From Sphagnum compactum (lineage: Eukaryota; Bryophyta; Sphagnopsida; Sphagnales), in assembly GCA_965153455.1 (NCBI GenBank), contig OZ234494.1:2604001-2668000 (forward strand): a stretch of DNA of 64,000 nucleotides. The letters are read 5' to 3'. Below the pieces are notes generated by a model. That model saw nothing but the letters and a program-made list of their open reading frames with translations, was not told the DNA's origin and did no database searches. The position numbers and the translations under genes were made by a program. Positions 60,430 through 64,000 of the stretch are shown piece by piece (position 1 is the first letter of the stretch; the number at the start of each line of letters is the position of its first letter).

Positions 60430-62460
60430 CCCATGGTCATCTACGTGCGGTTAGCAACTTCATCTCTAACTTTGAAATACTCAATTTTTTTCTCAACAAG
60501 TTTATCTTGGATTTCAGCTCAATTCTCCTCCCCAATACACTTGTGGCATTGATTCAATTAATGGACTCCACCAACATCTTGCTCCTTTTCTCTGTTGCTT
60601 CTGTCATGCTCTTATGAACAAAAGAGTAGGTTCTTTTAACCCATGAACTTTCGGTAGAACGACCATCTCGTGTTTTTGCTATGTTAGAGTTTCTATTGAC
60701 TAATGTTGGTGTGGGGGGGTTGGTACCTGGCATGACTTTTGGTTGAGTGGGCAATGGTGTAATTACATTTGGATGAGTAGGTGGTGGTGCTGTGACTTCA
60801 AGACGAATGGGATTAGTGGAATCACCACTTATGTTGTGCATCAATTCGGTGAAACTTTTTGTTGTTACATTACAAGGTTATCGCAACCCTAGCCTTAGGT
60901 TCGCGACCAAGGCAAGGGCTTGCAAGGTTGCGAGCCAAGAACGAAGCCCGGGAATCACATCTCATGCTTTCGAGAGTGCAAAAGAGTGTAAGGGAATGAA
61001 CCTTCACACTCCCAAATGAACTCCCATTTTGGGAGTTGGAATCTCAATGGACTCCCAAATATTTGGAGGGCGATTGCAGGGTCAAAACCCATTGGATGGA
61101 AGAGTCTTTTATATCATTGAAACGTAGATGTCTAAAATGGGCTCGCATGACCCATTTGGACATTTGAAACACAAGTTATGGCCAAAAGAAAGGTCGGGAG
61201 TCGAATTGGTAGTTTGACTCCCGACCACTAAAAGTCAGGAATTGACCCGATTTCCTTGCGTGCAGGTGACGTGCAACATACCATTGGAAAGCTCTCAATC
61301 AGGACTACAACTTTGCTTCAACCCCCATTGCAATCGGAGGTCTGCACACAAAGTTATGGGGCCCCAAAGTTGCGGGAGTCCCAACTTTGGGAATTTCAGG
61401 ACTCGGGAGTCCCAAGACAAAATGCCATTTGGATGTGGGCCTCGTGGAGAGGCACAAAGTATACTATAAGGGGGAAGGTTGTGGCTTCTCCCAAGTCTGG
61501 ATCGTGGTGAGTCTTGTGAGTCTGAGTTTGCCCATGGCTTCTCCTAGCACCAAAAGTGCTTCAACTATGCACTAACCAACTTGTTGTTTAGTTTGTGCAG
61601 ATCCGTGTGAGTGATTAAGTGCGTGTCATTCTTCCTAGTCCCATCCCAGAGCTCCAGCACGCCTTTCTACCCCCAAAGTGCTGCGAGCCAAGGAACGTGC
61701 CCCGACTTCTTGCTCTTCTGTTGTTTTCACTTCAGATTCACATTTGGAGTCTATCAAGGAGCCATGGAGCGCGTCAGAGGTGGCAAAGTTGTAGTTGGTG
61801 TTGGTTCAAACATCCAACCATCATCATCAATGGTGATATTTTATGCATTCACATTTTGTATTGCTTCATAATTTGCATCTATTGAAACTTCATTTAAATT
61901 GATGAAGTCGTTGGGTGTTAAACCAAAAGGTTTGTAGTTCTCGTCTACATCATCCATTAAATCTTGTACGTGAGGTGGGTTGAAGATGGGATATGTCCCC
62001 AAATATTTTGTAACCACTTCGTATAATCCTCACCTAAAGGTCCTAGGCAATCTTCGTGCAACTTTCTCTATTGTGTTCAAGGACCAGTAATCTTGATTGT
62101 TTCATGTTCCAATTTTGTAATCATATATCTTCTTGAAATCTCCTGCAATTGTGCCCCATTTGTCTTTACATGCCACATTATTCCTCATTTAAGTGGAGAA
62201 CCTTGCATTCATAACCTTTTGCTAAAATTTTGTTCCATTTTGTAACAATAGTCTCAAAATTGTCTTGCACATCGATTGTGTCAAGGCTTACCACATGCTT
62301 TTCCTTTTTGGTTTTAACAAGTGCAAAAATTTCATCATGCTCCAATTTTGTTGGCATGATTTGCAGCCTTGAACCTACTACACATTGGAATTAACTATCT
62401 AGTTAGATATCTTCTTGTTTTTCCTTTTCTTTTTTGATGGAGCAGGTATTTCATCATTGA
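60430..62460 (-). pseudogene. decayed Harbinger companion (Myb/SANT-like) ORF, split by an insertion
   Basis: Minus-strand reading starts with a basic segment (IPAPSKKKRKNKKIS, near 62440). It continues with a Trp-containing Myb/SANT-like region (VTKWNKILAKGYECK; DYKIGT; DYWSLNTIEKVARR), then FGLTPNDFINLNEVSIDANY and DDDGWMFEPTPTTT. After the nested insertion it resumes as KSFTELMHNISGDSTNPIRL and a Pro/Thr-rich stretch, ending in a helical basic segment. Plant PIF/Harbinger elements carry such a DNA-binding companion that works with the transposase in the nucleus. Stops and frameshifts show that it is inactive. Its convergent arrangement with 58890-59920 suggests that both belong to one element, whose terminal inverted repeats I could not locate. 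Confidence 0.8.
60867..61718. mobile_element. 852-bp nested insertion with TGTTGTT duplication
   Basis: TGTTGTT occurs on both sides (60860-60866 and 61719-61725). Removing the segment plus one repeat restores a continuous minus-strand reading (CESEVKTTKSFTELMHN), which fixes the borders well. The insert is more GC-rich than its host. It has a short direct repeat near each end (GCGAGCCAAGAACG at 60937; GCGAGCCAAGGAACG at 61684). It encodes no recognised protein. It lacks clear terminal inverted repeats, and TG...CA ends do not fit the borders, so solo LTR is unproven. Confidence 0.75.
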
Positions 62461-63391
62461 GGGAATTGCATTGAAAATTTCTTTTGCAACTACACACAAA
62501 AAGGTATGAAATATGTTTCTATTTTACATATATGTGAAATAGACATGTTGATGGTTTGTGATACCATTATTGTCCCTCCATCCCCATGCCTATAGGTTCT
62601 TTGGTGGTTTTGCTTACCACCTGTAACCTTCAAAAAGTCCCTCCTCTACTATGTACCTTTTGTAACCAATTGTCTTCCCTATGAGCTTTTGCTTGCTACC
62701 TATAGGAGTGCCTTCTAGCCTACAGGAGGTAACTTGGTAATTTGCTCCTCCTTCGATTCCCACCACCCAAGGACTGACTATTACCCTCCTATGGTAGCCA
62801 GTAGTTTAGTGTTCAAAAAACTACCCATTGTCAACCCATTACTCTCTGTCTTAAAGAATGCAGAAAGATCAACACCAAGAAGCATCTTACTTACATAACA
62901 TACCTTACTCTACCTTCCACATTTAGTACAATAATAATGTAACACAAGACATTCGATTCCTTCAACCATCTTTCATTAAATCACATACCAAGTACGTACA
63001 TCCATTTTTCCCATCACTTTCCAAAGAAAGTTTTACATATCCCACACAAGTTTCTAATATCATTCCCTCATTCTCTCTCACTTCCTCTATCCCCCTTCCC
63101 ACATATCACACACAAGGCCCACATTGACCCTTAGAAAATAGAGCCCTTATCCTAATCCCTTCCTAAAATACTCTTAGATGATTGGGTGGATTACCTCCAA
63201 CCGCTCACTAACCCGAGCTACCTAATCCCATTAACTTCACCCCTTAGGTAAGGGACGGGAAGTCTACCACTAGTAACTAATAGTCACTAGGAGGCCTATG
63301 GAATTAATTAGTCTAGAGATTTCTACCCGTTAACAAAAAACCATATCCACTAGATTTTCAACAAAATATTCATCTTCTAAAATATCAACAA
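62461..63391. other. intergenic
   Basis: The start may still belong to the Harbinger element. No gene, tandem repeat or further element was recognised. Confidence 0.45.
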
Positions 63392-64000
63392 TTAATCTTG
63401 TTGTATCAAAAATGCGGAAAACTTTCCACTCAATAAATGCATTTTTCACCCATAGTTTGGCATGGTTGCTAACTTTCTAGTCCCACCTTTATTTACATTA
63501 ACTTCCTTTTCATCAAGATCTAGAAATCAAGTCTTTAGAACATGATCCCTATTAGGAGAATCAAACTTTATCCCCTCTCCAACTTTAGATCTAGAAACCA
63601 TGGCATCACCAATATTGGAAAGAGGAGTCATTTGACAATCAAATGTACAAGATGTAATATCATAAGTAAGACACATAATAGAATTAGATGCACAAAAAAC
63701 AACACCAAATATAAAAGGATGAACAAAAGCATCATCTACATAATATGAATTTGAAAGGATGCCATATTATCCAAGCCTAAAGAAATGTAGGGATCAAAAA
63801 ACTAACCAAACACATTAAGACTACATACATGAGCATCCAATTCAAGGAATTTAGAAATGTTTTCGGAAACAAAAGAAAAATCAACAAACAATTGACCACT
63901 ACCAACATAATCAACAAAAATATCACAACCATCAATTAAACACATTAAATTATTGACATCAAATGTAGAATCAAAACAAAACCCAATAGGATCATATGTA
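63392..64000 (-). pseudogene. degenerate coding sequence, family unknown, runs off the window
   Basis: Entering from the right edge, the minus strand is open for about 66 codons (YDPIGFCFDSTFDVNNLM onward, to LNVFG then stop). After a frame change it continues from DDAFVHPFIFGVVFCASNSI through GDAMVSRSKVGEGIKFDS and LDLDEKEVNVNKGG, broken by only two stops before 63392. This density of open reading is unlike the surrounding DNA, so it is probably a decayed mobile-element or gene fragment. I could not name the family. Confidence 0.45.

Noticed and set aside
61242-61575. Open frames of 62-84 codons in the nested insertion
   Set aside because: They overlap one another in several frames, with no domain and no codon structure; they are treated as noncoding element sequence.
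60867-61718. Solo LTR of a known retrotransposon
   Set aside because: The borders fixed by frame restoration do not give TG...CA ends and the duplication is 7 bp rather than the usual 5; kept as unclassified.
63720-63745. YVDD-like reverse-transcriptase motif on the minus strand
   Set aside because: The four residues fall at a frame change and none of the flanking reverse-transcriptase blocks is present.

Overview
The window is nuclear DNA of a land plant. It is AT-rich and gene-poor, with long intergenic tracts, GT-AG (once GC-AG) introns, GA/CT microsatellites and several eroded plant transposons. All three intact genes are plant regulatory or trafficking families. The species cannot be fixed from sequence alone; the gene spacing and divergence would suit a large-genome plant, possibly not a flowering plant, but that is inference.

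Three protein-coding genes are supported, all on the minus strand. (1) At 4939-7483 lies a two-exon GT-2-type trihelix transcription factor of 792 aa, with two DNA-binding trihelix domains around a central helical region. (2) At 29839-34771 lies a 13-exon ARF GTPase-activating protein of the plant AGD14 type (653 aa), rebuilt exon by exon with every phase consistent. Its fourth intron appears to begin with GC. (3) At 48994-51942 lies a five-exon TIFY protein (about 415 aa) resembling TIFY8: it has a TIFY motif and a conserved N-terminal motif but no visible Jas motif. The three genes lie 22 kb and 14 kb apart and show no sign of working as a unit.

The rest is repeat-derived or unrecognised. 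Two decayed PIF/Harbinger transposases (about 26.0-26.9 kb minus, and 58.9-59.9 kb plus) each carry a substitution at a catalytic acidic residue. The second has a convergent Myb/SANT-like companion ORF (60.4-62.5 kb minus), split by an 852-bp insertion with a 7-bp flanking duplication. Non-autonomous elements include a 393-bp TAA-flanked Tourist-like MITE (37.3 kb), a 151-bp foldback element (45.3 kb), a family present as full and internally deleted copies (19.1 and 14.6 kb), a 423-bp GC-rich insertion between 12-bp direct repeats (43.0 kb), and tRNA-like SINE heads.

Tandem repeats are common (8.6-9.2, 15.3, 21.1-21.6, 36.1, 41.0-41.9 and 55.1-55.5 kb). Three of them lie upstream of the three genes. 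One dispersed repeat occurs both beyond the trihelix gene and inside a TIFY intron. I found no CRISPR array, rRNA, convincing functional tRNA gene or organellar insert, and nothing I would call a new multigene system.
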